Positions 61,660 through 64,000 of a stretch of DNA of 64,000 nucleotides are shown here, piece after piece (the first letter of the stretch is position 1; each line of letters begins with the position of its first letter). The stretch is from Isoetes taiwanensis (taxonomy: Eukaryota; Streptophyta; Lycopodiopsida; Isoetales; Isoetaceae). Under the pieces are notes generated by a model. That model was not told the origin of the DNA. It searched no databases and saw only the letters and a list, made by a program, of their open reading frames with translations. The translations under genes and the position numbers were made by a program. The stretch spans positions 9,450,409-9,514,408 of the forward strand of contig JAJEKV010000002.1 in the NCBI GenBank assembly GCA_021234155.1. The letters run 5' to 3'.

Positions 61660-62470
61660 TCATTCATCTGGCTTGGTAGCAGGAGCCTGATACTTCTTCA
61701 ATTCAGCAACCCAACCTACTTGGTCAAGTGTTATGTCAGTGTTTGGAATCACATCCTCTTCAGAAGTTGCTTCCTCATCCTTATTAACATCTTTTCCATC
61801 ATCTATGGAAACAACCTCAGCTGCAAAAACAAAAAAAAACTCAATTTGAGGGAAAGAAGTATAAAAGGAAACAAATATATTGTTAAAAGGTTTTTAACCT
61901 TTTCTTGGACTAACATCCTTCATTTCATTGTTGTTTTTGTGGACCAAATCTCGCTCAAACTTTCTTTGTCACTATAAAAGATAAAAAGAATAGATTAAAA
62001 AATAATACAAACACTTATCCAAAGACCTAGTAACACTTTTACCTTCCTTAGCGACTGCATGTTCAAATCTGGTGCATCATTCTTCTTTGCTTTTGAAGAG
62101 GAAGCATAGTGAGTCATCTTGACTGGACTAAGCTTGTCCACATCAATAAGATCAACTGCTGAAACACCAAAAAAAAAAAACATCATCAAAAAAAGAAAAA
62201 TAACACATGTAACAATTAAAAGCTAATTATACCTGTATCACATCTTCTCATCTTTTTTGTAGCACTTCGAGTACCAATGGTCCTCTTCCTGGCCTTCCTA
62301 ATAGGTACAAAATCTTCATCAATTTTTACCTCACTGCTGCTTCCAGCACTATCCTCAAATTTCCTGGTTTTTTTCACTATCTGTTTCTTGGGAGTTGTAT
62401 CTTCAACTTCCTCATCTTCTTCAAATTCCTCATCACCATCCTCCTCTTCAGCATCAGCATCTTCTTCACT
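61660..62470 (-). pseudogene. Acidic/basic multi-exon protein gene, 5'-truncated
   Basis: Four exons can be joined with GT-AG introns: 62470-62233 (Glu/Asp run, then KKQIVKKTRKFED and KIDEDFVPIRKARKRTIG), 62158-62043 (VDKLSPVKMTHYASSSKAKK), 61959-61899 (FERDLVHKNNNEMKDVSPRK) and 61820-61660 (ITLDQVGWVAELKKYQAPAT, stop at 61662-61660). The product would be a nuclear-looking acidic then basic protein. It converges on the transposase-like gene, so the two may be the paired genes of one element. The 5' part is missing: at 62470 the shared unit ends and PPR sequence takes over in frame. Family unknown. Confidence 0.55.
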
Positions 62471-62820
62471 ATACAGGCCTTTGCCACATTCTAAAGCTCC
62501 TATCTTGGCATAAGCAACTAGAATAGTGGTACATGTTACCTTATTTGGCATCAAGTCGTCTAGTTGCATTATCTCAAATAGATTAATGAGTTGATAAGAA
62601 AGATTCGCTACTATTCAAGGCATACCAAGCGCTTCCACACTTTATGTACATACAAATAAAGGCACTACCTAAAAATACATGAGACTACAAACCTCCTCGA
62701 ATAAGGAATTGAAATAGTGCCCCAGTCTAAGGAAGCCTTACAAGCACATGCAACAAACGTACTCGGATATGCTAACTTATTTGTTTTGATGCCATAGGAC
62801 TGCATCTTCTTGAAGAGTAT
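62471..62820 (-). pseudogene. PPR protein gene fragment
   Basis: Pentatricopeptide-repeat proteins bind organelle RNA. Minus-strand pieces in changing frames match consecutive PPR helices: LFKKMQSYGIKTNKLAYPST (from about 62818), then VFLGSAFICMYIKCGSA (around 62650), then LMPNKVTCTTILVAYAKIGA and ECGKGLY (62554-62471). Frame changes separate them, and only two to three repeats remain. The fragment is cut at 62470 by the duplicated unit, creating a chimeric open frame 62569-62216. Confidence 0.75.
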
Positions 62821-64000
62821 AATTGCAAAAGGTCTAGGTGAATCTACCCACGAAGGACATCACACCAAAATGGTACAATTAGGGGGTAGAAGCATGAAAG
62901 GGTGTCTTGTATTTCTTGCAAATTGATGTAAAAAAATACACTAGCTTAAAGTGAATTTAAGGTAAAATTTGAATTTTACATGGGCTGCCTATCATTAATG
63001 CTTTTGGTCCACGTGAGATTCTTTGCAATTATTTTTGGCAACCCACGAATTTGGGGGCACGTTTTGAGTTTTGAACTCCCTCCACAGGATTGAAGCTACC
63101 GGATTGAAACCCCTTTCTCATTGGAACCAAGAATAGGATCCCCATTTCTATGCCTGTTTGATCGATCTTGGAATGTATGAAGCTATGGCAGAATCAAATT
63201 CACCAGCAACAACAGATTCGGATCTTGGGTGTAAATATGGTAATGCTACCCAAAAAAACGCGAAAGCACTTAGCACTTAAAGCACTTAAAGCACTTGGCT
63301 GCGCACGGCCAAAAGTCATGCCGTAAATGCTTCCTGCCTGTACTTTGTTCTCGGCTAAGTTAGATTAATAATTGTCACCTCCGATACTCTCCAATCTTTG
63401 CATTTTGATGCCGTGTAATGTCAAATTTTTTTTTTTTTGCTGAGATACATTACATGGCAGTTTCGATGTTGGATTGGTTTCAATAGAGTATGGAGAAAGT
63501 TAGAGAGAAAATAACAAACAAAGAAGACTGGTTTGTCCGTTCAAAAAAAAAAAAAGTAATGGAATTGCAAGGATAAAACTAAGAAGTAATGGAATTGCAT
63601 GAATAGTATTAAGATTGTTTTAATACAGAGACGGAATTGCAAGAATGTATTAAGATTGCTTTGATACAAAAGGATCTCAAAACTCTGATTAACAAAGCTT
63701 GATCAATAATGTAAATGACGAAATGTGAATGCACGCAAGACTACTCACAACAATATAGAACAACAATGATCATATAAAAGACAATGTTAACCCACTATTA
63801 GTGAAAATTGACCAACTTTGAGAGGTCATTTCTCCCGCATCAAGCTCAGATTTAATTGATTTAAACTGCAAAGAAAGTCCATAGTGTCTACTTTTAGATG
63901 CAGGTAAAATCATCAAAAATTATTCATTAAAACTCAAGATATCAAATTCTGAGTTTTGGTATATTTCTGTGACAAAAAAATCAGAACTGTAACAAAAATC
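62821..64000. other. No supported gene; simple repeats
   Basis: It contains AGCACTTA repeats (about 63263-63296), an A-run at 63543-63555 followed by imperfect tandem units with AATGGAATTGCA (about 63558-63668), and AT-rich sequence to the window edge. Confidence 0.45.

Larger units (their letters stand above)
53005..62470. repeat. 9.46-kb direct duplication, copy B
   Basis: Second copy of the unit at 35177-44635, same orientation. Its left flank is the LINE fragment and its right flank a PPR gene remnant. Frames are better preserved than in copy A, and it carries more CAG/CTG triplets. Confidence 0.92.

Noticed and set aside
35177-62470. The 9.46-kb repeats as giant LTRs of one retrotransposon
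   Set aside because: They contain exon-intron genes, lack TG...CA ends and a primer site, and the sequence between them holds a lectin kinase and MITEs instead of gag-pol.
62277-62513. Plus-strand Ser-rich frame
   Set aside because: It is the complement of the Glu/Asp-rich exon on minus.
1-64000. tRNA, rRNA or other RNA genes
   Set aside because: I saw no convincing A-box/B-box pair or rRNA sequence; the only tRNA-related signal is the retrotransposon primer site at 24739.

Overview
The window is nuclear DNA of a land plant. It holds two intronless G-type lectin receptor kinase genes (SD2-5-like), fragments of a sucrose synthase and of a pentatricopeptide-repeat (PPR) gene, and many plant-type mobile elements: an LTR retrotransposon primed by initiator-Met tRNA, an L1-type LINE, Helitron 3' ends and Tourist-like MITEs. 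The lineage cannot be fixed from the sequence. The repeat load and the transposase-like family present would fit a large non-angiosperm genome, but that is inference.

Layout: 1-4.2 kb is decayed plus-strand coding sequence of unknown family with an array of inverted short motifs. 5.7-9.2 kb is bracketed by two copies of a hairpin-bearing repeat and carries a broken sucrose synthase. 11.15-13.73 kb is the one clearly intact gene, a lectin receptor kinase of 859 residues. 18.1-27.0 kb is a non-autonomous LTR retrotransposon with a perfect 5-bp target duplication; a nearly full-length LINE is nested in its 5' LTR. 27-35 kb is mostly unassigned, with one MITE-like element and a local duplication. 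35.18-44.64 kb and 53.01-62.47 kb are two direct copies of a 9.46-kb unit. Each copy has a Helitron 3' end, a decayed multi-exon transposase-like gene on plus, and a convergent multi-exon gene for an acidic/basic protein on minus. Between them (49.0-51.6 kb, minus) lies the second lectin receptor kinase, split by a frameshift, with two back-to-back MITEs in its upstream region. The right edge holds PPR remnants fused in frame to the duplicated unit.

The most unusual signal is how the two 9.46-kb copies differ. In the section compared by eye, most differences fall on CAG/CTG triplets (the plant CHG methylation context) and appear as small indels or odd substitutions, not C-to-T changes. The LINE is poor in CAG/CTG, while the intact kinase gene is rich in them. 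This looks like methylation-linked basecalling error left in an assembly. It would mean that many 'broken' frames in the mobile elements are artefacts and that the duplicated copies are more alike than they appear.

Functionally, only the two receptor kinases are recognisable host signalling genes. They are paralogues with complementary defects: the intact one has Ser in place of the catalytic-loop Asn, and the other keeps that Asn but has lost its reading frame in the ectodomain.
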